This document shows positions 45,090 through 55,700 of a stretch of DNA of 64,000 nt, piece after piece. Location: positions 1 to 64,000 of the forward strand of contig JACKHO010000005.1 of NCBI GenBank assembly GCA_020638955.1. The letters run 5' to 3'. The DNA comes from Planctomycetaceae bacterium (lineage in GTDB: Bacteria > Planctomycetota > Planctomycetia > Planctomycetales > Planctomycetaceae). The position numbers were made by a program, and so were the translations under genes. Numbering within the stretch: position 1 is the first letter of the stretch; every line of letters begins with the position of its first letter. The notes beneath the pieces are model-generated. The model searched no databases, was not told where the DNA came from, and was given only the letters and a program-made list of their open reading frames with translations.

Positions 45090-46097
45090 ATGAGAACAAG
45101 AATTAAGAAGTTGGCGATGATCGGAGCAACCGTACTATCACTGTTAGCGCTGGTGGAAGTGCTCTCTGACGTAAACGTCAAAGAAATCCTGGGTTACGCA
45201 AAAGCAACCGCCGACACAACTGTGCGTCAGATTGAGGACAATGTCCCGACTGTGATTCAAGACCAGAAACTGAAGAACGACATTGATGAAGCCCGGGGTG
45301 AAATTATTGATCGGCGAGTCAAACTCAATCTGGCTGCGTCGGAAATTCGTCGGATGGAGGACGAAAACCAACAGTTAGAACTGGCGATAAAGCGACGGGA
45401 GACGATTTTGGCAGACGCCTATCCGGCCCTAAAGGCAGCCGCCAAGGACAGAATCAACGAAGTTGTGTTTGCTGGGACCAAGTGGCTCCCTTCAGAATTG
45501 GGGGCCGAAATCGACAAACTGCTCATGGAGCAAGACCGTGACGAACGCCAGTTGACCATCAGGAGGGATGCTTTGCAGCGGCTGATCCAAAGTGTTGAGC
45601 AAGGCTCCGCGGCGATTGCACAAATGGAATCCAAACTACTCGAGGCGGAAAACGAGTTTCAGGCATTGGTTCTCCGCCGAGGTCAGGCGGAGAACGAAAA
45701 CGAATTGTTAGATCTGGTTGCTGCTGCGGGCATTCGAGGCAACTCTGCTGCTGCACAACTTGGACGCAATCTGGAAGGATTACGCGGTGATGTTGAGTCA
45801 CTCGAGGCCCGTAACGAGGCTCGCAGGGAGGCCGTGCCAGTTGGAGATCGAGTCGAAAGTCGACTACCTCAGGCATACAACCGCCTTGAACGCCTGAAGG
45901 CTCTGCACGAAGAACATTCGGCGAACACAACTGGCCCGGAAATTGATGAGGTCCAAAACCTTCCATCGCACGGTTTTCAATCGAATTCCTCTGACACTAC
46001 GATTAGTGGGGGAAATGGCCGCGATGGCCTTCTAATCATCATTAAGGATGCTCAATTGGAAGCAACACTTGGACGTTCAACTGATGAGAACGAGTAA
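45090..46097 (+). CDS. membrane-anchored coiled-coil protein heading a signalling operon
   Basis: 335 aa; GGGAGAATTGAAG precedes ATG 45090. One membrane segment near the N-terminus (MIGATVLSLLALVEVLSDV) is followed by long coiled coil (~45-280), then a Ser/Asn-rich tail. PspA-like in general character, but I do not assign a family. The stop overlaps the next gene's start (TAATG), so it is co-translated with the ECF sigma factor and could sequester it or relay a membrane signal. Confidence 0.75.
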   Translation: MRTRIKKLAMIGATVLSLLALVEVLSDVNVKEILGYAKATADTTVRQIEDNVPTVIQDQKLKNDIDEARGEIIDRRVKLNLAASEIRRMEDENQQLELAIKRRETILADAYPALKAAAKDRINEVVFAGTKWLPSELGAEIDKLLMEQDRDERQLTIRRDALQRLIQSVEQGSAAIAQMESKLLEAENEFQALVLRRGQAENENELLDLVAAAGIRGNSAAAQLGRNLEGLRGDVESLEARNEARREAVPVGDRVESRLPQAYNRLERLKALHEEHSANTTGPEIDEVQNLPSHGFQSNSSDTTISGGNGRDGLLIIIKDAQLEATLGRSTDENE

Positions 46098-46813
46098 TGT
46101 CCAGTGACAATCAAAGTCCAGAAAACGTCGATCCGCTGGAAGAAAAAATCTTCCAGCGGCTTCGCCAGTGGCAAGATAAGCACCCAAATGGTGACGGCCC
46201 CCGCGATTCCGAGCTTGAGGGACTGGTTTACCGGTTCCTCTACCGCGAACTAAGAGGCATCGCTGCGGTGCTGCGTGGCCTTGGCCCGCAAGCCAACAAC
46301 CAGCAGGGCGACGTGTCCTGTCGGTTTACTAGTGTGCTGCACAAGGCATTCGTGCGAATTATCGAGAAGTACCCGGACAAGCTCATGCAGTCCAAATCAC
46401 GAAAGCAACTGACCGGGTATTTCTCCCGAACGATGTCAACCATGATGCTGAACCATTACAAGCGGAAAGGGACGTTTCAAAAAATCGTTGAACAACTCGG
46501 ACTCACTGAAGCGGAAGATGCCCAGGTCCGTGATATTCTGTCCCATCTCGCAGAGGAGAAGGCAAGCGACTTTGAGAAACGTACCGGAATCCTGTTCGAA
46601 AAAGGCTTGGAAGTGATCAAACGGTGGGATGAGTCTAACGATGCCGAGAAAAATGCTTGGGCGACTGCCCTAATACTCCGCCACGTTGATGGATTGGGGT
46701 ATGACGACATTGCACGCGAACTAGGCATGGAGCGATTCGATAGTTCGGGATGCGATGTTGTTCGGCAATTAGTTGAGCAAGCGAGAAAACGGGTGAGGAG
46801 CGAAGCAAAATGA
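46097..46813 (+). CDS. ECF-like sigma factor
   Basis: 238 aa. Region 2 is weak but recognisable (DSELEGLVYRFLYRELRGIAAVL, then KQLTGYFSRTMSTMMLNHYKRKGT). Region 4 contains WATALILRHVDGLGYDDIARELGM, an HTH. The ~70-residue interdomain region is longer than usual. It overlaps the upstream coiled-coil gene and the downstream kinase gene (ATGA). This resembles planctomycete ECF factors linked to Ser/Thr kinases. Confidence 0.75.
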   Translation: MSSDNQSPENVDPLEEKIFQRLRQWQDKHPNGDGPRDSELEGLVYRFLYRELRGIAAVLRGLGPQANNQQGDVSCRFTSVLHKAFVRIIEKYPDKLMQSKSRKQLTGYFSRTMSTMMLNHYKRKGTFQKIVEQLGLTEAEDAQVRDILSHLAEEKASDFEKRTGILFEKGLEVIKRWDESNDAEKNAWATALILRHVDGLGYDDIARELGMERFDSSGCDVVRQLVEQARKRVRSEAK

Positions 46814-47712
46814 ATTCCAACAGCGACACCAGTCCAAGAATTGACCAATCAGATAGTGGACCGCTCGGTCTTCAACTTCGGGATGCAGCCGGCTTGGTGG
46901 ACCACGAGGAGCTTGATGAACTTTGGGACACGACAAAGGTGGCCATTGCTGCGGAGGGACTGCGGGACCTCAAGCGAGTCGACCGAGGTGGCTACGGCGT
47001 TGTTTGTCGTGCGATTGATGAACGCACCGGGAATCCGCGAGCTATCAAAGTTGTCCTGCATCCAAAAAGGAAAGAACGCTTTGCAACGTTTGTGCGAGAA
47101 TGTCAAATTCTGGAATACTTGCAGAACCATGAACGGTCAGTGGGAGTCGCGCCTCGTTTCTTCGGTAAGAAAGAGCCAAAAGATGGCCAGCCATTTCTCA
47201 TTCAGGAGTGGATCGAAGGGAAGAAACTCAGCGACTGGCTAAATGCCCGTCCGAATTTACCTGTAGGTGAACGAGAGTCATTGTGCCGCGCAATCTACGA
47301 CGCGTATGAGCGACTGCACGCATCGGAAGTGATCCAACGTGACGTTTCCCTTGGCAACATCATGATTTCCGGCAGGAGGGTGCGATTGATAGACTTCGGT
47401 GGTGGCGGACGGGCTGCGCCTGGCTACCGCGATTTGAACACGATGTCTCACGTTCCCATGACGGAAGCGTTCGCGAGCGACCCTGTCCGAAATCGCGAGC
47501 GAAAGCCAACCATTCCCGATGAGGTGCACGCTGTCGCGAAAGTTTGCTTCACCATTTTGACTGGTCAAATCGCGATTGACATCCCGCGGAAGGAGTGGCC
47601 GAACAAACTCAAGCAAAGGGGCGTCTGCGCCGAAATCGCGGGCGGCCTACTTGCGAAAATGGAAACACCGCCGGAAAAAATTGCAGAGCGTTCGCAGGCG
47701 AAGGAGTTTTAA
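46810..47712 (+). CDS. Ser/Thr protein kinase
   Basis: 300 aa. The glycine loop is RGGYGVV (59-65), with Lys80 (RAIKVVL), a catalytic loop VIQRDVSLGNIM (Asp ~177) and DFGGGGRAAPG as the DFG segment (~195). HRD is QRD here. The C-lobe is short but complete enough to be active. No membrane segment. It is in a tight operon with sigma factor and FGE protein, and is a likely regulator of the sigma factor. Confidence 0.85.
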   Translation: MNSNSDTSPRIDQSDSGPLGLQLRDAAGLVDHEELDELWDTTKVAIAAEGLRDLKRVDRGGYGVVCRAIDERTGNPRAIKVVLHPKRKERFATFVRECQILEYLQNHERSVGVAPRFFGKKEPKDGQPFLIQEWIEGKKLSDWLNARPNLPVGERESLCRAIYDAYERLHASEVIQRDVSLGNIMISGRRVRLIDFGGGGRAAPGYRDLNTMSHVPMTEAFASDPVRNRERKPTIPDEVHAVAKVCFTILTGQIAIDIPRKEWPNKLKQRGVCAEIAGGLLAKMETPPEKIAERSQAKEF

Positions 47713-47713
47713 C

Positions 47714-49846
47714 ATGGCCGATCCTAAGCATCAAAACGAAGACAACTGGACTGCCGCTGGCATGGTTGGCATGTTCGATGCAGTGCACCGCAAGCGTGAC
47801 CAGAAGAGATCCCGTCAAGTTCTCATCGCATGGACGTTGGCGATCACTTTCAGCTTGGGTGTACCCTTATGGTTTACCTGGGTGAAGTTCCAAGATGCAC
47901 GTCGGCAAACCTTGCTGGAAGAGTTTCAATTGCGGCGACCAGCTGCTGACCAATTGACTCAATCGAACCCTGCCATCGCTACAGCGTTGGAAAACGCCGA
48001 TGGCCTGAAGGATGCTGCCATGTCCAAGTCGGTTGGTGAATCAATCGCCGACCTGCGTCAGGCGATTGACCTTCTTGCAACAGCACATGAGCTGGAACGC
48101 GACACTAAGCGACTTCGTCAACTTCTCAATCCGGTCGGTCAAACGCTTTTGGAAACCCCATGGCACGTCAACTCAGAGAAGATTACGAGTGAGCAAAGAC
48201 GTTTGAGTGCAGAGCACAAGAGGATTGTTGCCCTTCTTGACCAAGGGAATCTCAGCGAGGCTGAGACGGCGATGGCCGATCTTCTACATGAAACCAGTCG
48301 GCTGCAACGTGGAAACGTTGAAGCGATGCAATCTTCGGTCGCCCGACAGTCTTGGGCACGATTGGAGGAACTCGTTCCAAAAAGGCTTTCGGAAGACCCC
48401 GCCTGGCGAGCTATCAGTGATGTCGGGCATGATGCTGAAGAGGGTTGGAATGCTGGAGAGTGGCTTCAAGCGAGGACACTCTTCGCACGTGCCGTCGAGC
48501 GTGCCGAAGAGTTTCTTGAGTCTCAATTGGAACCTGACGAAAAGGCTCAAATCCTTCAATCCGACGCTGAGGTCATCAAACTACTCCACTCGGAAAGGGA
48601 CAGCCTTGCAGAACAGGTTCGGTCTCTCGAAAAGCAAATCGCGGAACACAATCAGCAGCTCGCAGCGCTCATTGCTGATCGCCAAACGGCCTTAGGCAAA
48701 CTCGACATCGTCACTGCTGAGCGGGATCAACTGCAGACCAAGAATGCAAAGCTAACGACCGAGGTTGAGACTCTCCGACCACTTCAGCAGCAGTTGGACA
48801 CTGCTGTCGCGAAACAAGAAGCGGCCGAGAAGCAGGCGAATGAGTTGATGGAAGCAAACGAGTCAATTGCATTGGACTTGGCGGAGGTCAGAAATCAATT
48901 GAGAGAGGCTTCGACCGCGTACACAGAACTTCTAATCAAGCGGTTTAAATCTTACAAAGACACAGATGCTTACGTTGAAGCCGTTACAAGTCCAAGTGCC
49001 GGAGAAATGGAGTTTGTGTTCATTCGGCCTGGCAAATTCAAAATGGGCTCTGATTCCAAGGGAGCCGGAACGGATGAAAAGCCGGTCCATGAGGTAGACA
49101 TAACGAAGTCGTACTATGTCGGTAAATACGAAGTGACGATTCGTCAGATTCTTGAGTGGTTGAATTCGCCCAACATCGTGTTTGACGACACTTGGATTGA
49201 CCTCGCCCATGAGGACTGTCCCATTGCGAAATCTGCGAGTGGATTCGTTATCAACGCGAAAAGTGAATTCGCAAGGTCAGAAGATCAGCCGATGGTCTGT
49301 ATTTCCTGGCACGGAGCGAAAGCTTTTTGCGAATGGTGCTCAGTGCAGGACTCACGTTACAGTTATCGAGTTCCGACTGAAGCAGAGTGGGAATACATGG
49401 CACGAGCCAAGTCAGAAAGTGAAACGCCATGGGGAGGGGAGAAACCAGATGGTCGCGACCCATTTGGGTTTTTGCACGACAGAAACACGCTAACGACAAC
49501 AAATGCGAACTTTCACGGGGGGCCGGGAAAAACGGCAATAGTCGGTTCCTATCAGCCCAATTTCTGGGGAGTGTACGATACTGTTGGAAACGTGGGAGAA
49601 TGGTGTGAAGATGTCTATGAGGAGGACTTCTATCAAACCCCGGTCGCAAGTCGGCCAGACCCAGTAAACCGCAGCAGTTCCACGTCAATCAGGGTAGTTC
49701 GTTCTGGTTCTTGGAACGACGACTCGATTCGTGTGCGTTCCGCAAGTCGCTTCCACTTCGTTCCAGAACATTGCTCGCCGGAACTCGGTTTTCGAGTTGT
49801 AGCGGAATGGACTGCTCCAGAAGCATCACCGGAAGGGTCGGAGTGA
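47714..49846 (+). CDS. membrane-anchored coiled-coil FGE-sulfatase (SUMF1) domain protein
   Basis: 710 aa; ATG 47714, AAGGAGTTTTAAC upstream, one base past the kinase stop. One membrane segment (LIAWTLAITFSLGVPLWFTW, ~37-56). Coiled coil to ~425. The FGE-like domain (~435-700) has MEFVFIRPGKFKMGSDSKGA, PMVCISWHGAKAFCEW, YRVPTEAEWEYMARAKSE, GVYDTVGNVGEWCEDVY and VVRSGSWND...LGFRVV. It is predicted to expose the FGE domain outside the membrane or in the periplasm-like space. In planctomycetes such proteins often accompany ECF sigma factors and kinases. A sensor/receptor role is inferred; the other FGE protein is at 19873-23568. Confidence 0.85.
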   Translation: MADPKHQNEDNWTAAGMVGMFDAVHRKRDQKRSRQVLIAWTLAITFSLGVPLWFTWVKFQDARRQTLLEEFQLRRPAADQLTQSNPAIATALENADGLKDAAMSKSVGESIADLRQAIDLLATAHELERDTKRLRQLLNPVGQTLLETPWHVNSEKITSEQRRLSAEHKRIVALLDQGNLSEAETAMADLLHETSRLQRGNVEAMQSSVARQSWARLEELVPKRLSEDPAWRAISDVGHDAEEGWNAGEWLQARTLFARAVERAEEFLESQLEPDEKAQILQSDAEVIKLLHSERDSLAEQVRSLEKQIAEHNQQLAALIADRQTALGKLDIVTAERDQLQTKNAKLTTEVETLRPLQQQLDTAVAKQEAAEKQANELMEANESIALDLAEVRNQLREASTAYTELLIKRFKSYKDTDAYVEAVTSPSAGEMEFVFIRPGKFKMGSDSKGAGTDEKPVHEVDITKSYYVGKYEVTIRQILEWLNSPNIVFDDTWIDLAHEDCPIAKSASGFVINAKSEFARSEDQPMVCISWHGAKAFCEWCSVQDSRYSYRVPTEAEWEYMARAKSESETPWGGEKPDGRDPFGFLHDRNTLTTTNANFHGGPGKTAIVGSYQPNFWGVYDTVGNVGEWCEDVYEEDFYQTPVASRPDPVNRSSSTSIRVVRSGSWNDDSIRVRSASRFHFVPEHCSPELGFRVVAEWTAPEASPEGSE

Positions 49847-50273
49847 ATCTTATGGAGGTTAAAGGCTGCTCGATGCAAGGGGGGGGGGCTTAGCAAGTGA
49901 AACTGGACCGGGATATCGCCATTCGTTAGTTCCACATCCCTTATACAGATTGGTGACCGCCGTCATTTCCCCGCTAAACCTGCTCCCCTACTCGGACGGG
50001 GTCATGACATGGCTCAATGATCGCCGCAACATCGATCTGAACGGCGGTTGATTCGGGCATGGGCGGTTCACGGGGTAGCCAATGAGCGACTGGGAACGCG
50101 GTTCTGGACTCGACGACTCCCCTCTTGTGCCGTTCATGGACGCGGTCATGGCGGGGTCATGGGTGAGTCATGGCCGGGGCGGTTGAACGGAGATCAGTGA
50201 ACTTCGGCCATGATTTTCTTGGACGGGGCGGTGACCTGGGGTATGCTGGTGGCGTTACTCCCCCACCCTCTTT
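49847..50273. other. 427-bp regulatory or origin-like stretch without a gene
   Basis: Holds a G9 run near 49880 and phased TCATGG repeats (see next entry). No convincing ORF. It lies upstream of the HTH/Rep genes and is a candidate replication origin and operator region. Confidence 0.5.
50134..50173 (+). repeat. helically phased TCATGG repeats (iteron-like)
   Basis: TCATGG occurs at 50134, 50146, 50157 and 50168, spacings 12, 11 and 11 bp, about one DNA turn. Two are in near-perfect tandem (GGTCATGGCGG, GGTCATGGGTG). An inverted copy (CCATGA) is at 50208 and a related TCATGA at 50002. Such arrays are typical of iterons bound by replication proteins or repressors; the Rep-like gene lies ~700 bp downstream. 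Confidence 0.6.
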
Positions 50274-50822
50274 ATGGAACAGTTTCTCACAGTCAAAGAT
50301 GCCGCCGCATTCGTGGGCAAATCGGAATCGACGATTAAGCGGTTGATTCACGATGTGGTGCAGACAGTAGGCCACCCTGACCGAGAATCAATTCAGCCGT
50401 CCGTCGATGAATTGGCGGCCAAGCGGGCGGCGGGTGAGTTGTATGCGTGGCGGATTGAGCGGGAATTTCTGTTGCAGCGACTTCCCAAAGAGCCGGAGCA
50501 GAAGCCGAAAACTCGCAGAGTAGACTCCCCTGTCGATGAACTCTCTTCACCATTGATTGAGGTGTTGCGGGAGCAGTTGCAGTCGAAGGATCGGCAGATT
50601 GAAACCCTGGAAAAGCAACTCGACCGCAAGGATGAGCAAATTGGAAATCAAAATGAACGCATGCGTGAGCAGAATATCCTGATGAAGGAACTGCAGCAGC
50701 GGCTTTCTATTGCGGCTCCGGCATCACCAGCAGAGGTTGTGATGGAGCCGAAGCAGGGGACTGATCGCAACCGTTCTTTCTGGCTGCGTGAGTTCCACTT
50801 GTTCGGTCGGTCACGCTCTTAG
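50274..50822 (+). CDS. HTH DNA-binding protein with coiled coil
   Basis: 182 aa. MEQFLTVKDAAAFVGKSEST forms an HTH-17-like start, followed by IKRLIHDVV. A long coiled coil (LIEVLREQLQSKDRQIETLE to ~150) leads to a short C-terminus. The layout is like plasmid regulators that bind origin repeats. No Shine-Dalgarno sequence before ATG 50274; CCCCCACCCTCTTT precedes it. The stop is 21 bp before the Rep-like gene. Confidence 0.75.
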   Translation: MEQFLTVKDAAAFVGKSESTIKRLIHDVVQTVGHPDRESIQPSVDELAAKRAAGELYAWRIEREFLLQRLPKEPEQKPKTRRVDSPVDELSSPLIEVLREQLQSKDRQIETLEKQLDRKDEQIGNQNERMREQNILMKELQQRLSIAAPASPAEVVMEPKQGTDRNRSFWLREFHLFGRSRS

Positions 50823-50843
50823 GTCTGACCGCATTCCCTTCCC

Positions 50844-52271
50844 ATGCCTGAGTCCAAATCACAGCATCGGCAGTCGGTGGAGCCGTTTCAGGGCTTTGAG
50901 CCGCTGACGGCGAACTATGTCTATTGCCCGAATCAGTTCTTTGACGTGCTGCTGCCGCATGGCTCGCGGGGTTGCGTTCGACTGGTGGCATATCTGTTGC
51001 GGCGGACGTTGGGATGGCTCGATGCGAATGGCGAGCCAATTGAACAGGAAATCGCGGTCACGTGGCGGGAGTTGATTGAGCACGCGGGCATCAGTCGCGG
51101 AGCCCTGAAGGATGCGTTGACCGAGGCCATGAACGGTGGGTTCATCGATGAACTGCGGTCAGCGAAGTCCAAGACCAGCGGATCAGCTGGACAATCAGGC
51201 CAGTACCGACTGAAGTGGGGGAACGCTACGGAGTATGTGAAATCGCCCGCTGACTTCGATGGTTTCTATGCAGGCGAAGGGCATCGCACGCCCGTGCCGA
51301 ATGCGTTCTTTGATCGCATTGTCCCAGTCGAGCCATTGGCGGTCACGAAAGTTGTGGGCACGGTCTTGCGACATACCATTGGATATCAGAACCAGTTCGG
51401 TGGACGGCGTTCATCGGCACCGTTGTCGTATCAGTTGATCGCCAACTATGCCAGGCTCAGCAATGGCAAGACACTATCACAGGCAATCCAGAGTGCGGAA
51501 TCAGCGGGATACATTCAGCGACTTGAATCTGGAATCTTCAGTCCTGACGTGTCGCAACAACAGGCCACGACTTACGGCGTTCGTTGGCTTCAGGCGGCGA
51601 ACAACGGTGACATCGGTTCAAAAATCCCAGTAGAGTCCGATCGGTCCAAATTTCCCAGCAGGAACGGTTCAGAAAGCCCAGCAGAACATCGGTTCAAAAT
51701 CCCCAGCAGTATAAACAAAACAAACAAAGACACTTTGAAACAACAACCGGCTGCTGCCTGGAAAGAGGGGATTCGATTGTTGATCGACGCGGGGTTGGAT
51801 CGTGGCAGTGCCACAAGGCTGGTGAAGCAGCAGGGGATGGATGTTGTACGAAATCAATTGGACTGGCTCGATGCTCGCAATCCGACAGAGAACCGCGTCG
51901 GGATGTTGCGGAAGGCGATTGCCGAGAACTGGGAGAAGCCGCAGTCGATTGTGCAGCAGGAACGTCGCAAGGCCATTCGCCAGCGGCGGCGACAACAGGA
52001 TGTCCAGCAGGTTCAGGAAGATGTACAGATCAAACAGCAACGTGCGGCTCGTAAGGCACGTCAGCAGCAGTTGTTGACGGAGTGGGGGAGTGCGTCGCTC
52101 GCAGAACGTCGTCGCTGGATTGCAGCGGCGGTCGAACGGGAAACGAGTGCGCGGCTGGCGGACATCATTCGGCGGGAGGCGGTGGAGACGACCAAGCCGC
52201 ATTTCCAGGTGCTGGAGTCGATTGCCGTGGAACGGCAGTTGCCTCGCATTGTGTCGATCGAGAATTGTTGA
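50844..52271 (+). CDS. plasmid replication-initiator-like protein
   Basis: 475 aa. Two winged-helix-like repeats: LVAYLLRRTLGWLDANGEPI..TWRELIEHAGISRGAL.DAL (~35-110) and FDRIVPVEPLAVTKVVGTVLRH..IANYARLSNGKTLSQAI (~145-240). The C-terminal third is basic, helical and Gln/Arg-rich. Tandem winged helices are typical of RepA/RepB initiators or helicase loaders. The phased repeats upstream and the primase gene ~4 kb downstream support a replication role. Confidence 0.7.
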   Translation: MPESKSQHRQSVEPFQGFEPLTANYVYCPNQFFDVLLPHGSRGCVRLVAYLLRRTLGWLDANGEPIEQEIAVTWRELIEHAGISRGALKDALTEAMNGGFIDELRSAKSKTSGSAGQSGQYRLKWGNATEYVKSPADFDGFYAGEGHRTPVPNAFFDRIVPVEPLAVTKVVGTVLRHTIGYQNQFGGRRSSAPLSYQLIANYARLSNGKTLSQAIQSAESAGYIQRLESGIFSPDVSQQQATTYGVRWLQAANNGDIGSKIPVESDRSKFPSRNGSESPAEHRFKIPSSINKTNKDTLKQQPAAAWKEGIRLLIDAGLDRGSATRLVKQQGMDVVRNQLDWLDARNPTENRVGMLRKAIAENWEKPQSIVQQERRKAIRQRRRQQDVQQVQEDVQIKQQRAARKARQQQLLTEWGSASLAERRRWIAAAVERETSARLADIIRREAVETTKPHFQVLESIAVERQLPRIVSIENC

Positions 52272-52768
52272 TCAAAACTCATGTCATGACGCGAAACTGC
52301 GACTGACTTTTGGGTGATGCGGAACGTGTCCCTTGAACGGGTCACGCTGCGGGTCGTGTAACGGGTCGCAGAAAGCGAACCCTTGCACCGCTCTGACAAG
52401 CCGAGAAGCGGACACCACGATGAGGGCGTCGCGTCGACGGGCTTTGCCCGCGACCCGCGGAGCTGCCGACGACGCCGAGGGACCGGCTGCGACAGCTCCG
52501 CGGGTCGCGGCCACCGGCTCCTACCGTCGCCTAAGCCCCCGACGCTCCGCCGCACGCCTCAGCAATCGTCGGAGACGACAGAGCCCCGCCGCCAGTGCCA
52601 ACTTTACGAATTACGAGGCGAACTTTGCTTCAGCGTACAACACTAGCGAAGGTCACGAGAGCATGGTGCCTCGCATTCCCCGGACATCTAGCCCTACTAT
52701 ACATATCTCCAGTTGGCGACTAGGATTCCCGGATGGCTCCAACCTAAGTAACCATTCGGGTCAACAAG
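52272..52768. other. 497-bp gap without a gene
   Basis: GC-rich to ~52620, then less so. Contains the long hairpin at 52448-52510. Frames here have no start signals. The A/T-richer end (52600-52768) may hold the promoter of the metallophosphoesterase gene. Confidence 0.5.
52448..52510. repeat. perfect 18-bp inverted repeat hairpin
   Basis: Arms 52448-52465 and 52493-52510 are exact complements, with a 27-nt spacer. No T-run follows, so it is not a simple terminator. It may be an origin, primase-loading or regulatory RNA structure near the replication gene. Confidence 0.7.
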
Positions 52769-55700
52769 ATGTTTCGCATTCTTCATGTTTCCGACCTTCA
52801 TGCACGACAGTCATCACGCTGGAGTACGGACAACCTCTTGTCAAAGGTAACAGAAGTACTACTCCGTGAATCCGACGACGATAACTTTGATGTCGTTGCG
52901 TTTACCGGAGACATTGCCTTTTCGGGCAAGCGTGATGAATATGAGATCGCTGAGGAATGGCTGAATCGTGCATTTCTGTCTGCTCAAGGGCTGAATCTTT
53001 CCAAAAACCAGCTTCTCTTCGTCCCTGGGAATCACGATGTTGACAGGAACGCCATAACGCCTGCGGCCGCTGCAATCGAACGAGAACTAAGACGTAGCGA
53101 GACTCAAGAGGAGATCGCGAGACACTTCTGCAATGAGCAAAGCAAGTCCTTACTTCTTGGGCGTCATACTGAGTACGCAGCGTTTATCACTCGTCTTCGA
53201 GGACACAGTGAACTCACGCTACCTTCATGGACGCAAACATTTGAGCACCAAGGCCAGTCCATTCAATTCGACGGGCTCTGCACGAGTTGGGTCTCCAGTG
53301 GCGATGACGATCATGGAAGTCTGTTAGTGGGACAACCCCAACTGACGGACCGCCTCAACGCCCGAACTCCGGCAATGATGCATATTGTAATGATGCATCA
53401 CCCTCTCGCATGGCTGAGGGAGTTCGATGCTCGAAATACTGAACAAGCCTTTCGGAGCGGGAATGTACTTTTGCTTCGCGGCCACCTACATCGCCCTGAT
53501 CAATTGTGTGTGTCAACTCGAAATGGCGTTTTTCATGAGCTACCGGCTGGCTCACTCCACGAATCGCACGATAGCCCCAATAGCTTCTCCATAATTGACG
53601 TGTCGGACGACTACTCAATTGCACGTGTGAAGACTTATTTGTGGAGAGATAGGCAATGGATCCACGACCGAAATGTGTACCCCGAATCTGCGGATGGAGT
53701 TGGGGTCATCGAATTTGCCGCCGGATCGACACCAATTCGCTCAGAGCGCCAGCTAGACAGCACCTTGTTTTCCGTCTCGGAGCCTAACTCTCATCCCGTC
53801 GGCACCGAACTCTTGCAGGAGCAAATTGCTCCCGAATCGAATTCAAGTAATGAGATACATGAAGACAGGGGAACGGAGGACACATATCTTCCCGGATTCC
53901 CACGCTTTCGCATTAAGGCGCATCGGCAATTTGAGGTCGTACGTGAGAACGCGAGAGAGGCAGCGCTACTTCAATTAGAGCAAAATCGACTTGTGCGTTT
54001 GCAGGCCCAATGGGGTTCGGCACCACTTGCATTTGTTGCGACCTTGCTCAAAAGTCGCCGCGCCGGGGGAGAAAACACTGTTGTCCTTCATGGCCGATGT
54101 GCAGGGGCGTCCACTGGCCTCGAGCTCCAAAGTGTTCTGGAGTCGCAGGCACAATTAAGTGCTGCTGAACTTGGAAATACACTTCGGCACGGGCCATCTG
54201 TGATCCTACTTCTAGATGACATTCGGTGGGACTCAGTTGAATCGAGCCAAGACACTCGAAGCAACCAGGTGTCGATCCGGGATACCGTTGCAGCCTTTCT
54301 CGATTACTGTCCTAATCTGCAAATCATTCTTGTATCGTACCAGAGAAATGATGATTGGGGGGGGGCTGATCAAGTGATTATGCTCGATGCTCTCGATGCT
54401 GCGGACACCCGCGCGTACATGAATGCCCATGAGACTCACTCGATCCAACTTGATGAAATTGTCGACTACGATCGTGTCCATCGTGTAACGGGCGGGCTGC
54501 CAAGCCACATTGACAATGTGCTCCAGGCACTCACATACACGAATCTGAACGGAGCACTGGCGGAATTCTCCGAAGTTACCCACGACACCCCAAATGAACT
54601 TCCGGGGCTGTTGGTGGACTCGATCACGAAATTGGCTGAGGAAAGCGATGACCTGTCATGTCGAGCATACTCGATGCTTACCTTGTTATGCGTCCTTGAG
54701 TACGGGGAGGCACTTTTAACAATCAAGAGAATTGTTCCGCAGTCTCCACTCTGGCCAAAACATGCTCATCACCTTCAGGAGTTGGGGCTCCTCGACGTCA
54801 TTGATGCAACACCAATGGCTACAGCAGCGAATACACCCGCACATCGTGTTTCAGATACGGAGAAGCTCCTCAAGGTTCCGAGGATCGTCCGCGATCATGT
54901 GATTGGCAAGATGCCGGAGGAAGATCGAGTCAACTTACTTCGCGACGCCGCATCCGTTTACTTTGGGTCGGATTGGCGAACTGGAAAGATCCGCGTCCGA
55001 ATTCAGCGTGCAACCGGCAGTAGGGGATGCCGTCCACGCTCTGGGAATGAACTTGCCGTTTTGGAGCAGATTTTGAAGTATGCACTTCGCAGTAATACCA
55101 GTGACCTATGCAGTCCAGAAGAAGCGATTCGACTATCTCTGAAGTATGTTGACCATCTTCAGGGGAAGGGGCTTTACGGCGAGTGTTACGCGTCGTCTCG
55201 CGACTTACTGGCGATTGTTGAAAACCTTGCAGACGCAAGTCTGTACGTTGCCGAACTTGCTGAGATTAAGCTCAACGCTGGCAGGTGTGCACGTATGGTC
55301 GGCGAACATGCTGCTGCCATCGACTACCTCACATCAGTTCTCCCGTCCGCAAGGAGCCTTGATGACAAGAGTAGGGTTGCCGACATTCTCTTGGAACTCG
55401 CGTTATCACACGAGAGCCTCGGGAACGAACATGACGCAATTCAATTGGCGGAAGAGGTCATTGCGGACGCTCCAAACAACTCACATGAGTACCTTCAGGC
55501 AAAGGCGATCATCGCAGGCTACGAAAGGGACGTGGCAGCACGAAAAGAAAAACTGGGAAGGCTGGAGAACCGCGCAAGAACTCGAGGACATTATACCGTT
55601 GCCAACAATATTGCACTCGAACTGGCCGCTGCTAGCGATACAACGGACGAAACGCTGAAACACCTTTCCCGCGTACGATCACACAATGACAAAGAGTACA

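Noticed and set aside
49880..49888. G9 run as phase-variation tract
   Set aside because: It lies outside any credible coding region or clear promoter element; probably a simple homopolymer or sequencing-prone site.
52333..52869. 178-aa plus-strand frame over the hairpin
   Set aside because: Arg/Ser/Ala-rich translation of GC-rich non-coding DNA, overlapping the better supported metallophosphoesterase start.
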